Positions 29,667 to 38,005 of a stretch of DNA of 64,000 nucleotides are shown here, piece after piece. The notes under the pieces were generated by a model. It saw only the letters and a program-made list of their open reading frames with translations. It was not told where the DNA came from and searched no databases. Origin of the DNA: Agathobaculum desmolans ATCC 43058 (GTDB taxonomy: Bacteria; Bacillota; Clostridia; Oscillospirales; Butyricicoccaceae). The position numbers and the translations under genes are program-made. The stretch covers positions 56,270 to 120,269 of the forward strand of contig NZ_JNJN01000003.1 in assembly GCF_000701665.1 (NCBI RefSeq). The letters run 5' to 3'. Numbering within the stretch: the first letter of the stretch is position 1; every line of letters begins with the position of its first letter.

Positions 29667-30851
29667 TCACAGCAGACGCACGGCTTGTTCTGTCAGCTCC
29701 AGCAGCAGCGGCATATACTGCCGGTCGGGCAGCATCAGCCGCACCGCGCTGCTGTCCAACCCTTCATAGGTTTCGCAGCTCACCGTCATAATTCCCACGC
29801 GTATCAAATGCCGTTGTAGATGTATGCCCGCTTTGCTGCCGCAATACAGCGTCAGGATGGGGGTGTCTGCAAAGGTTTCTGCTACATACAGGGGCGCGCC
29901 GTATTGCAGCTGAAGGGCCTGCACCGCAGCGCACAATTCCTGCTTGCTGCGCCGCACGGCACGGATGCCAAAGGGATCCTCTTCATTTTCCAGCCGGGTT
30001 TGCAGCGCGGTCTGCACCAGAACCCGCGCGATCCCGTTGCTGTTAAAGGGCAGCACCAGCTTTTTAAGCTGCGGCAGCAGATCGCTGTCCGACGAGGCCA
30101 CGGCATATCCCAGCCGCACGCCGGCCATGCCCCACCCCTTGGAAAAGCTGCGGGTCACAATCAGCTGCGGAAACTCCTTTACCAGATGGATCGCGCTGTT
30201 GGCAAACGGCATGTATTCCGCATAGGCCTCGTCGATCACCAGCACGCGGTCCAGCTCGTATGCGCGGCGCGCGATTTGCCGGATATCTTCCAGCGGGATG
30301 ACCTGACCGGTGGGATTGTTCGGGTTTTCCACAATAAACATATCATGCGCTGCGGACATCTGCGCGATATACGCAGAAGCGTCGAACCGGTAATTCTGCG
30401 CCCGATCCAGATAGTAACAGTCGTAAGCAGAGCCGCTGCAATGCACATGGTCCACATATGCGGTAAACTGCGGCGCATGTCCGAATACGGTTTTCCCATG
30501 CGTCAGGCACAGCAGGTTCAGGCCGCACAAAATATCGTACGACCCATTGCCCAGAATGAAGTTTTCTCCGGTCAGCCAGCCATTGCCTAGGTTATGCTTA
30601 TGGTACCAGCCGGCCAGCGCTTCTTTAAGCGATTCGCCGTGGGGATAGAATTTAATATCGTCGTAATTCCCGTGGTGCAAATCGGTTTTTTGCTGAAAGG
30701 CATGCAGGCGGCTGAAAATGCAGTTGCCCAGCAGATCGGCGTTGACGCCCAGCGAACAGTCGATTTTGACCGGGCCTTCGGGTTTGTTGTCCGCATAATC
30801 CTTGGAAGAATAGTTGGTAATATACGGGTTTGCATGGATATGATACGGCAT
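29667..30851 (-). CDS. PLP-dependent class I/II aminotransferase (HisC-like)
   Basis: A 394-aa fold-type I PLP enzyme. PLP-binding features are NPNNPTGQVIPLEDI, VLVIDEAYAEYMPF and the lysine loop TRSFSKGWGMAGVRLGYAV. The overall pattern is nearest histidinol-phosphate aminotransferase or the related CobD-type proteins, but no his or cob genes are nearby and the unusual start (MPYHIHANPYITNYSS) differs from classical HisC. A broad-range aromatic/histidinol-phosphate role is possible; the substrate is not assigned. It is a single gene on its strand. Confidence 0.85.
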   Translation of the reverse strand: MPYHIHANPYITNYSSKDYADNKPEGPVKIDCSLGVNADLLGNCIFSRLHAFQQKTDLHHGNYDDIKFYPHGESLKEALAGWYHKHNLGNGWLTGENFILGNGSYDILCGLNLLCLTHGKTVFGHAPQFTAYVDHVHCSGSAYDCYYLDRAQNYRFDASAYIAQMSAAHDMFIVENPNNPTGQVIPLEDIRQIARRAYELDRVLVIDEAYAEYMPFANSAIHLVKEFPQLIVTRSFSKGWGMAGVRLGYAVASSDSDLLPQLKKLVLPFNSNGIARVLVQTALQTRLENEEDPFGIRAVRRSKQELCAAVQALQLQYGAPLYVAETFADTPILTLYCGSKAGIHLQRHLIRVGIMTVSCETYEGLDSSAVRLMLPDRQYMPLLLELTEQAVRLL

Positions 30852-30978
30852 ATGGTACTCCTTCCTGTGCCGTGGGGCATTGGCACAAAAATTTTGTTCT
30901 GTTTAAGGATAGTCCGTCCATTTGTCTGAATCAACCATAAAATCTGCCGAAACAGCGGTGCTGTTTTTGTGCAAAAAG

Positions 30979-31011
30979 CAGGGGGACCGGAAAGCATTTC
31001 CGATCCCCCTG
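30979..31011 (-). terminator. Terminator of the N/Q-rich microprotein gene
   Basis: CAGGGGGACCGGAAA pairs with TTTCCGATCCCCCTG (one G-T pair) around GCA; on the minus strand it is followed by CTTTTTG. Confidence 0.85.
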
Positions 31012-31038
31012 TTTCCTGTGCATCCGTACAGGCTGCCG

Positions 31039-31155
31039 TCAGAACTGGCGCTCGTTGTTCTTTTTGTTCTGGGTGTTCTGCTGGTTCTTGTTCTGCTCGC
31101 CGTTCTGCTGCTGGTTGGCAGTGGACGGATTCTGGCTGCGGTTCTGCTTGCTCAT
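31039..31155 (-). CDS. 38-aa Asn/Gln-rich microprotein
   Basis: A 38-residue peptide, MSKQNRSQNPSTANQQQNGE followed by QNKNQQNTQNKKNNERQF. More than half of its residues are Asn or Gln, the rest mostly basic or polar; there is no hydrophobic core, signal or membrane segment. Support for a real gene: GAGGTG ribosome binding site at good distance from ATG 31155, a strong dedicated terminator just after the stop, and a codon-sized purine-rich composition unlike flanking DNA. Similar short N/Q-rich proteins are found in spore-forming Clostridia, but their role is not known to me. Probably disordered. Confidence 0.7.
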   Translation of the reverse strand: MSKQNRSQNPSTANQQQNGEQNKNQQNTQNKKNNERQF

Positions 31156-31226
31156 ATGGTGTCACCTCTTTTTTGAAGTTTTCGCTCATAGTTTGCACGG
31201 GAACGCGAAAAATATACGCACAGGTC

Positions 31227-31255
31227 TTGCGGAAAGGTGGAAAATCTGATAAAAT
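31227..31255 (+). promoter_or_regulatory. Promoter of yebC
   Basis: TTGCGG (31227-31232) and TAAAAT (31250-31255) are 17 bp apart; the yebC ATG lies 71 bp after the -10 box. Confidence 0.65.
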
Positions 31256-31325
31256 TTTTATGCGCCGTATGGCGTTTTTCCTGTTGTTATTTTATATTAT
31301 TCTGATAGAAAGAGGGACATATCTC

Positions 31326-32069
31326 ATGTCGGGACATTCCAAGTGGCATAATATTGCCAAGCGCAAGGGCGCAAACGATGCAAAAAAAGCCAAGATCTTC
31401 ACCAAAATCGGCCGTGAAATGGCGATCGCCATTAAGGAAGGCGGCTCCGCCAATCCGGATTTCAACGCCCGCCTGCGCGACTGCATCGCCAAGGCCAAGG
31501 CCAACAACATGCCGAATGATAACATCAAGCGCACGCTGGATAAATACTCGGGCGCCAACGGGCAGGTCAACTACGAAGCCAATAACTACGAGGGCTATGG
31601 CGTAGGCGGCGTAGCCGTTGTTGTGGAAACGCTGACGGATAATAAAAACCGCACGGTTGCCGATGTCCGCCACTGGTTCGACAAGTACGGCGCAGGTCTC
31701 GGCTCCGCCGGCTGTGTTTCCTGGCAGTTTGACAAAAAGGGCGTTATCATCATCGAGCGCGGCGAGCTGGATGAGGACACCGTGATGATGCAGGCGCTGG
31801 AAGCCGGTGCGGAGGACTTCCAATCGGACGAGGATACCTTTGAGATCTACACCGCGCCGGACGATTTCTCTGCTGTGCGCGAAGCGCTGGAAACGCTGGG
31901 CTACGCTTTTGTGGAAGCTGAGGTCGAGCTGGTGCCGCAGAACTATATCACCCTTGAAAAGGAAGAGGATATGGCGCAGATGCGCAAGCTACTCGACAAC
32001 CTCGAGGATAACGATGATGTGCAGGCGGTTTGGCACAACTGGGAGAATGAGGGCGACTACGAAGGCTGA
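31326..32069 (+). CDS. YebC/PmpR-family protein
   Basis: A 247-aa YebC-family protein. The family start MSGHSKWHNIAKRKGANDAK is intact, as are RLRDCIAKAKANNMPNDNIK and YEGYGVGGVAVVVETLTDNK. YebC proteins were described as transcriptional regulators and more recently linked to translation of proline-rich or stalling sequences; which role applies here cannot be told. ATG 31326 follows GAGGG. The open frame reaches far upstream but only the part from 31326 is homologous. It is transcribed alone and ends before a composite repeat. Confidence 0.93.
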   Translation: MSGHSKWHNIAKRKGANDAKKAKIFTKIGREMAIAIKEGGSANPDFNARLRDCIAKAKANNMPNDNIKRTLDKYSGANGQVNYEANNYEGYGVGGVAVVVETLTDNKNRTVADVRHWFDKYGAGLGSAGCVSWQFDKKGVIIIERGELDEDTVMMQALEAGAEDFQSDEDTFEIYTAPDDFSAVREALETLGYAFVEAEVELVPQNYITLEKEEDMAQMRKLLDNLEDNDDVQAVWHNWENEGDYEG

Positions 32070-32075
32070 TCGGCG

Positions 32076-32361
32076 GTCGCTCGATTGAAGCTACGCTTTC
32101 GATCGAATTTGCGGCTGCGAACCGCGCCCTTTGGGCACAATGCTCCGCCGTTTTGTATGAAAACCCACGCACCGGACGTCTGCTTTCAGCTTGTCGGCAA
32201 AGTATTTTGTCAATGTGGATGACCATAATACGCGCGGCAGTGCGCATAAAACAGCATTTGCAATGCAAACGCATAAAAAGTTTTTGTACAGGCACTTTTT
32301 CTCGTCCGTGACCCACGCAATCCAAACATAGCTTGTCAGAAAAACGAAGTTTTCCGACAAG
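32076..32361 (+). repeat. Composite modular repeat: truncated type A followed by type B
   Basis: Type A part (32076-about 32180): TCGATTGAAGCTACG/CTTTCGATCGA, GCGCCCTTTGGGC, then AAAACCCACGCACCGG where it breaks off. Type B part (about 32187-32361): CTTGTCGGCAAAGTATTTTG, ACGCGCGGCAGTGCGCAT, GCATTTGCAATGCAAACGC, a shortened centre lacking the GTCAGG hairpin, and TTGTCAGAAAAACGAAG/TTTTCCGACAA. It looks like one unit inserted into, or recombined with, another. Confidence 0.68.
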
Positions 32362-32362
32362 T

Positions 32363-32389
32363 AAAAGGCAGGCCATTGGCCTGCCTTTT
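32363..32389. terminator. Terminator between yebC and pspA
   Basis: AAAAGGCAGGCC pairs with GGCCTGCCTTTT around ATT, followed by T. Bidirectional between convergent genes. Confidence 0.88.
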
Positions 32390-32420
32390 TGTTTTCTGTG
32401 TGCATGGATGCCGGAGGGGA

Positions 32421-33101
32421 TCACAGCCCCATCTCGCGCTTGAGCTTTTCAAGCTCATCCTCCACCGCGGAGGATGCACCGGCGGACTGGTACTTTTCTT
32501 CCAGTGCGGCGGCTTCATCCTTGGCCGGCTGATTGAGATCCGCCATGGCATTGGCCCGGTCGAGCATGGCGTCCGCCTTGGCTTCCATGCGGTCAAAAGC
32601 GCTCATCGCGCCCGCCGCCTTATCCGCGCCCGCGGTATACTCATTGACCTTCTGCTGGGTTTTGGCGACGGCTACCTTGGCCTTAATCATTTCCCGGCGC
32701 GCACGCAAGGACTCAATATCGCCCACCAGCTTATCGTGCATTTGGCGCATCCGCTCGGCGTTGCTGTGCGCCGCGTCATAGGTGGCCTGCAGCGAGGCTG
32801 CTTTGTCTGCCAGCTGTTGTTTTTTCGCCAAAAAGACGCGTGCGTCCCCCTCGTTGCCGGCCTGCAGCGCTTTGCGCGCCAGACCGTCGTATTTTTCTGT
32901 TTCGCGGGCGTTGTCATCGAGCATCCGCTTGGCGCGGTTTTCCTCCGCCATGACACCCGCGGTTTCGCGCTTGACCTCGGCCAGATCCTCGGTCATATCG
33001 CGCAGGTACTGGTCGATCATTTTGGCGGGGTCTTCCGCCTTGTCCAGCAGGTCATTGATATTGGCTTTGACAATGTCGGTAAAGCGTTCCAAAATTCCCA
33101 T
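32421..33101 (-). CDS. pspA: PspA/IM30-family membrane-stress protein
   Basis: A 226-aa, almost wholly helical coiled-coil protein of the PspA/IM30/ESCRT-III-like family that coats and protects damaged inner membrane. It starts MGILERFTDIVKANINDLLD, the amphipathic membrane-binding helix, followed by AEDPAKMIDQYLRDMTEDL, the family signature. The remainder is charged heptad sequence ending EDELEKLKREMGL. It sits in a run with a Gly-rich TPM-like membrane protein and a CBS protein on the same strand, a grouping that fits envelope stress. There is no pspF or pspBC nearby. Confidence 0.93.
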   Translation of the reverse strand: MGILERFTDIVKANINDLLDKAEDPAKMIDQYLRDMTEDLAEVKRETAGVMAEENRAKRMLDDNARETEKYDGLARKALQAGNEGDARVFLAKKQQLADKAASLQATYDAAHSNAERMRQMHDKLVGDIESLRARREMIKAKVAVAKTQQKVNEYTAGADKAAGAMSAFDRMEAKADAMLDRANAMADLNQPAKDEAAALEEKYQSAGASSAVEDELEKLKREMGL

Positions 33102-33169
33102 GATGCGTCTCCTTTTCCGTTGCCGGCGGGGCTGTATCCCGCCGGTTTTTTGCTGCCGTCATTCAGGTT

Positions 33170-34171
33170 TTATCGGTCTTCGTATTTTTTTGCCAGATCC
33201 TCGACATCCTGATCGCCGAATTTCTCCAGCGGGGTTTTGAGGATCTCCTCCGCCTGTTTGCGTTCCCGCTCGCGCTGTTCCCGCCGTTTTTTCAGCGTGA
33301 CAAACACCACGACTGCGACAACGATCACCGCAAGGCTGACCGCCACCGGCACCACGGGCGAGCGCGTCACCGTCATGATGCGGGCGCTTGTCTTGGCGAA
33401 GGTGTTGGAGAAAATCTCCTCCTCGCTGATCGAATAATCGCTGTAATACCGGTCAAGGTAGTCCGCCAGAATTCCGACAGCCTCATCATCCATTACGGTT
33501 TTAGCCTGACTGCCTACGGTGTAGCCGCAGTGGAATGAGCCGTTTCCGTCATCGCAGAACACCAGCAGGAAGTGCCCCTCATCCGTAAACAACTGCGGGT
33601 AGAGGGCTTCGGCTTTTGCGGTCAGTTCACTGATCGATGTGCTTGTGCCGTTAGGCAGAATATACAGATAGGGCTGCACGCCGGTATCCTCATAAAAAGC
33701 GCGCATGCCTTTTTCCAGTTCGGATGCGCTGCGGATCCAGCTTCCGTCCGCATCCGTATAATAAGCCGTTTGCTGCACAGCGGCAGCGGGCAGCTTTTCA
33801 CGCTCTACCGTGGAGCGTGCGACCGCATCGCTGCTTGCGCCGCCCGAGGTGAACAGCCGGATGCCGAAAAACAGCGCAAGCAGGATCAAAACGACCACCA
33901 GCGTCGTGCCGCAGCCGGTATTGCCGCTGCCGTTGTTGTTGCCATTGCCGCCGCTGTTTCCGCCGCCGCCACTGCCGTAGTAGCGCCGTGTGCTATTGAT
34001 AAAGATCGGTCCGGTGCGGTATCCGCCGTGGAATCCGCCCCAGCCGCCGCCGGACGATCCGCCGCTGCGCCCGCCGCTTCTGCCGCCGGAAAAGCCGCCC
34101 GACGAACGTCCGCCGCCGGAAAAACCGCCGCCGGAGAAGCCGCCGCCTCCGCCGCCCCCTGATCTGCCCAT
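33170..34171 (-). CDS. Gly-rich membrane protein with TPM-like domain
   Basis: A 333-aa protein. Residues 1-90 are extremely rich in Gly and Ser (MGRSGGGGGGGFSGGGFSGG and on), then a membrane helix (LVVVLILLALFFGIRLF, about 90-106), an extracytoplasmic domain of about 150 residues with a TPM-like pattern (YLYILPNGTSTSISELTAKA, HFLLVFCDDGNGSFHCGYTV), a second helix (VVPVAVSLAVIVVAVVVFVT, about 270-292) and a basic coiled tail. TPM proteins act in thylakoid or envelope maintenance; in bacteria they often neighbour PspA. The Gly-rich end faces the cytoplasm if the helices are placed as usual. Function inferred from context. Confidence 0.78.
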   Translation of the reverse strand: MGRSGGGGGGGFSGGGFSGGGRSSGGFSGGRSGGRSGGSSGGGWGGFHGGYRTGPIFINSTRRYYGSGGGGNSGGNGNNNGSGNTGCGTTLVVVLILLALFFGIRLFTSGGASSDAVARSTVEREKLPAAAVQQTAYYTDADGSWIRSASELEKGMRAFYEDTGVQPYLYILPNGTSTSISELTAKAEALYPQLFTDEGHFLLVFCDDGNGSFHCGYTVGSQAKTVMDDEAVGILADYLDRYYSDYSISEEEIFSNTFAKTSARIMTVTRSPVVPVAVSLAVIVVAVVVFVTLKKRREQRERERKQAEEILKTPLEKFGDQDVEDLAKKYEDR

Positions 34172-34183
34172 ATCGGCCCCCCT

Positions 34184-34600
34184 TTACTGTTTCCGCTCGT
34201 TTCTTTCTTCGGTGCAATGGTCACGCAGGTATTTGATCACATCCTGCCGCGTGATGATGCCGATAAACATACCGCGCCCGTCCAGTACGGGCACAAAGTT
34301 TTGCGCCGTTACCAGATCGACCATATCCTCCATGTTGGCATCGATCCGCACGGAATGATGCCGCACCCGGCGCTCGGTTTCCCCTACCGTGATCTGGTCG
34401 AGCTGCTCTGCACTGTGGCCGAGCACCAGCCGCAGGAAGTCTCCCTCGGTGATCGTGCCGACATACAGCCCCTTGCGGTCGATCACCGGGATTGCGGTAA
34501 AACCACTGTGCATCATATCATCCATCGCCTGCCGCACCGGGCAGTCGCTATATAAGTACGAAACCTCGATTTTTGGCTTAAGAAAAAAAGAAATATTCAT
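34184..34600 (-). CDS. CBS-domain pair protein
   Basis: A 138-aa protein made of two CBS domains: SDCPVRQAMDDMMHSGFTAI through VGTITEGDFLRLVLG, and HHSVRIDANMEDMVDLVTAQ through GIITRQDVIKYLRD. CBS pairs bind adenosine nucleotides (AMP, ATP, SAM or c-di-AMP) and usually regulate a partner. No output domain is attached, so it must act in trans. It is the first gene of a minus-strand run with the Gly-rich protein (12 bp away) and pspA. Confidence 0.88.
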   Translation of the reverse strand: MNISFFLKPKIEVSYLYSDCPVRQAMDDMMHSGFTAIPVIDRKGLYVGTITEGDFLRLVLGHSAEQLDQITVGETERRVRHHSVRIDANMEDMVDLVTAQNFVPVLDGRGMFIGIITRQDVIKYLRDHCTEERNERKQ

Positions 34601-34760
34601 CCGGTCTCCCTCCGTATCAGCTTTCTACCATTGTACGATGGACACGCACGCGGGTCAACTCTTTTTTGTCATCACTTACAATTTATTAACAATTACAGGC
34701 GGTATGCTTGGTCAGGTTGACAATGAGGTGCTGCACACATCAAAAATATGCGGTACAGGC

Positions 34761-34789
34761 TTGACTTCCCTCCTTTTAACTGCTAAACT
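34761..34789 (+). promoter_or_regulatory. Promoter of the TrpXYZ-type transporter operon
   Basis: TTGACT (34761-34766) and TAAACT (34784-34789) are 17 bp apart. The predicted leader is only about 60 nt, too short for a T-box. Confidence 0.75.
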
Positions 34790-34858
34790 GAAAAAGCATT
34801 CAGGGCGCTGCCGGCGCCGCTGGATCCATATTATCTGAATGGCAAAGAAGGGGTTTTG

Positions 34859-35860
34859 ATGAAAAAGAGATTGCTTGCTGCGCTGATGGTTGGCGCTATG
34901 GCTCTGACCATGACTGCCTGCGGCAGTTCACCCGACGGCGGCGCAGAGACCGGCGGCGATGCAGCCAAGGCGGGGAAGTATGAGGTCGGTATCGTGCAGC
35001 TCCAGCAGCATCCGGCGCTCGATCAGGCCACCAAGGGCTTCCGCGACAAGCTGTCCGCGCTGGTAGAGGCGGACGGCGGCACGGTTAAATTTGATGAGCT
35101 GAACGCATCGGGCGATTCGGCCAACTGCGCGCCGATCGTCAGCGGTTTTGTCTCCTCCAACGTGGATCTGATCATGGCCAACGCGACTGCAGCCCTGCAG
35201 GCGGCGCAGTCCGCCACGGCGGATATCCCGACGCTCGGCACCTCGATCTCGGACTACGGCACTGCGCTCGGCGTATCCGACTGGTCCGGTAAGACCGGCA
35301 CCAACATTTCCGGTACGACCGATCTGGCACCGCTGGACGGACAGGCGGAAATGCTGCACGAGCTGTTCCCGGAGGCGAAGAACGTCGGCCTGCTGTTCTG
35401 CTCGGCGGAGCCGAACTCCCGCTACCAGATCGACACCATCAAGCCGCTTCTGGAGGAAATGGGATATACCTGCACCGAATATGCCTTTACCGATACGAAT
35501 GATGTGGCATCGGTGGCACAGAAGGCCGCTTCGGGCAGCGATGTGATCTATATTCCCACCGACAATATTGCCGCTTCCTGCACGGAAGCGATCGCCAATG
35601 TGGTGCTGCCCGCCAAGGTGCCGGTTGTGGCCGGTGAGCAGGGCATTTGTCAGGGCTGCGGTGTCGCCACCCTGTCGATCGACTACTATGAATTGGGCGA
35701 GATCACCGGACAGATGGCGTATGACATCCTTGTCGGCGGCCAGAAGCCGGGCGAAATGGAAGTGCAGCCCGCGCCGAACTTTACCAAGATGTACAATGCC
35801 GCCAACTGCGATGCGCTCGGCATCACCATTCCCGAGGGGTATCAGGCGATCGAGGCGTAA
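34859..35860 (+). CDS. ABC transporter substrate-binding lipoprotein (TrpX-like)
   Basis: A 333-aa periplasmic-binding-type lipoprotein (lipobox MTAC, C21) of the ABC_sub_bind family: KYEVGIVQLQQHPALDQATK at the mature start, NVDLIMANATAALQAAQSAT, and DVIYIPTDNIAASCTEAIAN. Members of this family in Firmicutes are linked to tryptophan/tyrosine uptake. ATG 34859 is preferred to a TTG one codon earlier; AGAAGGGG precedes it. It is followed by a hairpin terminator and then the permease and ATPase genes, giving more binding protein than channel. Confidence 0.9.
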   Translation: MKKRLLAALMVGAMALTMTACGSSPDGGAETGGDAAKAGKYEVGIVQLQQHPALDQATKGFRDKLSALVEADGGTVKFDELNASGDSANCAPIVSGFVSSNVDLIMANATAALQAAQSATADIPTLGTSISDYGTALGVSDWSGKTGTNISGTTDLAPLDGQAEMLHELFPEAKNVGLLFCSAEPNSRYQIDTIKPLLEEMGYTCTEYAFTDTNDVASVAQKAASGSDVIYIPTDNIAASCTEAIANVVLPAKVPVVAGEQGICQGCGVATLSIDYYELGEITGQMAYDILVGGQKPGEMEVQPAPNFTKMYNAANCDALGITIPEGYQAIEA

Positions 35861-35882
35861 AACGGCAGCAAAACGGTAGCCG

Positions 35883-35916
35883 AAAAGCGGAAAAGGGCTT
35901 CCCTTTTCCGCTTTTG
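35883..35916 (+). terminator. Intra-operon terminator after the binding-protein gene
   Basis: AAAAGCGGAAAAGGG pairs perfectly with CCCTTTTCCGCTTTT around CTT, followed by GTTTG. Read-through would supply the permease and ATPase genes at lower level; a TATACT box shortly after (near 35922) may give them a second promoter. Confidence 0.8.
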
Positions 35917-35980
35917 TTTGCTATACTATGGTAAGTGCTTTTGCGCTTTATCAGATTATTACATATTGGGGGAATTAAAA

Positions 35981-36940
35981 GTGGAATTCTTCTCCGACCT
36001 GTTGGCCGCGCTGCCCGGCGCGGTGGCACAGGGCCTGATTTGGGGCCTGATGGCGATCGGTGTGTATATCACCTTTAAGGTGCTTGATCTGGCCGACCTG
36101 ACTGTGGACGGCACCATGGCGACCGGCGGCGCGGTCTGCATCGTGATGATGATGAACGGCGCCAATGTGTGGGTAGCGCTGCTGTGTGCCTTTATCGCGG
36201 GAATGCTCGCGGGATTGGTCACCGGTATCCTGCACACCTTTATGGGCATTCCGGCTATTTTGGCCGGTATCCTGACCCAGTTGGCGCTGTTTTCGATCAA
36301 CCTGCGCATCATGGATCGCAAGGCGAATATGGCGATCAATCCGGATCAGTACGACCTGCTGGTTTCGCTGCGCAATGTGCGCCGGATGACGCTCGAAAAT
36401 CCGATTTTTGTGGCGGCGGTGTTTACCATTCTTGCCATTGCCGTGCTGTACTGGTTTTTCGGCACATCGCTCGGCTGCTCGATCCGTGCGACCGGCGCGA
36501 ACCCGAACATGAGCCGTGCGCAGGGCATCAATGTCAGCTTTAACAAGGTGCTCGGCCTGATGATTTCCAACGGTATTGTTGCGCTTTCCAGCGCGCTTTA
36601 CTGCCAGTATCAGGGCTTTGCCGATATCAACGCGGGCCGCGGCGCTATTGTTATCGGTCTGGCGGCGGTCATTATCGGCGAGGTTGTGTTCAGCCGCATT
36701 TTCCAGAACTTTGCGCTCAAGCTGCTGTCGGTCTCGCTCGGCGCGGTGATCTACTATATCGTGATCCAGATCGTCCTCACTGCGGGACTGGATACCAACG
36801 ATCTCAAGCTCATCACAGCGGCAGTGGTTGCAGTATTCCTTGCCATTCCTTACTGGAAGAGCAAATATTTCCACGGGCATGCCAAAAAGCGTGCCGCCGG
36901 TGAAGTAACAGCCCGAAAGGAGGATGACGGCAATGCTTGA
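35981..36940 (+). CDS. ABC transporter permease (TrpY-like)
   Basis: A 319-aa permease of the branched-chain/BPD-type-2 group that includes TrpY. It starts with GTG 35981 (EFFSDLLAALPGAVAQGLIW); GGGGGAA lies at the right distance, and the 21 codons upstream are not hydrophobic. Eight or more helices and the coupling segment FGTSLGCSIRATGANPNMSR are visible. It overlaps the ATPase gene by 8 bp. Forms a homodimeric channel with that ATPase. Confidence 0.9.
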   Translation: MEFFSDLLAALPGAVAQGLIWGLMAIGVYITFKVLDLADLTVDGTMATGGAVCIVMMMNGANVWVALLCAFIAGMLAGLVTGILHTFMGIPAILAGILTQLALFSINLRIMDRKANMAINPDQYDLLVSLRNVRRMTLENPIFVAAVFTILAIAVLYWFFGTSLGCSIRATGANPNMSRAQGINVSFNKVLGLMISNGIVALSSALYCQYQGFADINAGRGAIVIGLAAVIIGEVVFSRIFQNFALKLLSVSLGAVIYYIVIQIVLTAGLDTNDLKLITAAVVAVFLAIPYWKSKYFHGHAKKRAAGEVTARKEDDGNA

Positions 36941-37712
36941 ACTGAAAGGGATTTATAAAACCTTTAATGCCGGCACAGTGAATGAAAAACGTGCGATCGA
37001 CGGTTTGGATCTGACGCTGGAAAACGGCGATTTCGTCACGGTGATCGGCGGCAACGGCGCGGGCAAATCCACCACGCTTAACCTGATCGCAGGCGTATAT
37101 CCGGTGGATGCCGGACTGATCCGTCTGAATGGTTTTAACCTGACCCATTTGCCTGAACACAAGCGCGCCCGGTTCCTCGGTCGGGTGTTTCAGGACCCCA
37201 TGATGGGCACGGCTGCCACCATGGGTATTGAAGAAAACCTTGCATTGGCTTATCGCCGCGGCCGGTCGCGCGGACTGGGCAGCGGCATCACCAATGAGGA
37301 GCGTAAAATCTACCGTGAACGGCTTGCAACCCTTGGCCTTGGGCTGGAGGACCGCATGACCAGCAAGGTCGGCCTGCTCTCGGGCGGACAGCGCCAGGCG
37401 CTGACGCTGCTGATGGCCACGCTGCAAAAGCCGGATCTGCTGCTGCTGGATGAGCATACCGCCGCACTTGATCCCAAAACAGCGGATAAGGTGCTGCAGT
37501 TGACCGAGGAGATCGTCGCGCGCGACAACCTGACCACACTGATGGTAACGCACAACATGAAAAACGCCATCCAGTACGGCAACCGCCTGATTATGATGGA
37601 CGCCGGCCGCGTGGTCGTGGATATCCGCGGCGAGGAGAAAAAGCACCTGACCGTGCGCGATCTGTTGGAAAAGTTCAACATCGAAAACGACCGGATGCTG
37701 CTTTCCGAATAA
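36933..37712 (+). CDS. ABC transporter ATP-binding protein (TrpZ-like)
   Basis: A 259-aa ABC ATPase: Walker A GGNGAGKSTTLNLIAG, Q-loop FQDPMMGTAA, signature LLSGGQRQALTLLMA, Walker B LLLLDEHTAALD (the usual catalytic Glu is present) and H-loop VTHNMKNA. ATG 36933 is used because AAAGGAGG ends directly at an earlier ATG (36924), leaving proper spacing only for 36933. It overlaps the permease end and is the last gene of the operon, closed by a terminator beside a modular repeat. Confidence 0.93.
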   Translation: MLELKGIYKTFNAGTVNEKRAIDGLDLTLENGDFVTVIGGNGAGKSTTLNLIAGVYPVDAGLIRLNGFNLTHLPEHKRARFLGRVFQDPMMGTAATMGIEENLALAYRRGRSRGLGSGITNEERKIYRERLATLGLGLEDRMTSKVGLLSGGQRQALTLLMATLQKPDLLLLDEHTAALDPKTADKVLQLTEEIVARDNLTTLMVTHNMKNAIQYGNRLIMMDAGRVVVDIRGEEKKHLTVRDLLEKFNIENDRMLLSE

Positions 37713-37727
37713 TCGGATAACAAACCA

Positions 37728-37751
37728 AAAGGACGCTGTAAAGCGTCCTTT
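37728..37751 (+). terminator. Terminator of the transporter operon
   Basis: AAAGGACGC pairs with GCGTCCTTT around TGTAAA. A 12-bp near-copy of its left part (AAAGGACGTTGT) recurs at 37960-37971, on the far side of the repeat. Confidence 0.78.
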
Positions 37752-37959
37752 GCAGCCTCTCGATCGAAACCACGCTTTCGATCGAATGTGCGACGGAGAA
37801 TCGCGCCCTTCGGGCACAATTCTCCGTCGTTTTGTATAAAAACCCACGCGCATGTCGCGGGTTTTTATGAAAATTGCAGTTTACTGCAATTTTCTATTTG
37901 ATGCGCGCTGCCGCGCGTGTTGCTCACGCTTCATAACAAAATACTTTTTCGACAGACTG
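37752..37959 (+). repeat. Modular palindromic repeat, type A, copy 4
   Basis: About 208 bp: TCGATCGAAACCACG/CTTTCGATCGA, a GCGACGGAGAA/TTCTCCGTCGT pair, GCGCCCTTCGGGC, TAAAAACCCACGCG/CGCGGGTTTTTA, AAAATTGCAGTTTACTGCAA, GATGCGCGCTGCCGCGCGTG, and the end TACTTTTTCGACAGACTG. It abuts a full terminator on the left and a partial duplicate of it on the right. Confidence 0.72.
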
Positions 37960-38005
37960 AAAGGACGTTGTTTGATAGGCAAATGGGTGGCAGACGGGAT
38001 CGCAG

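Noticed and set aside
34600..34859. T-box or tryptophan-sensing leader before the TrpXYZ-type operon
   Set aside because: The promoter lies only about 70 bp from the start codon, leaving too short a leader; no T-box consensus seen.
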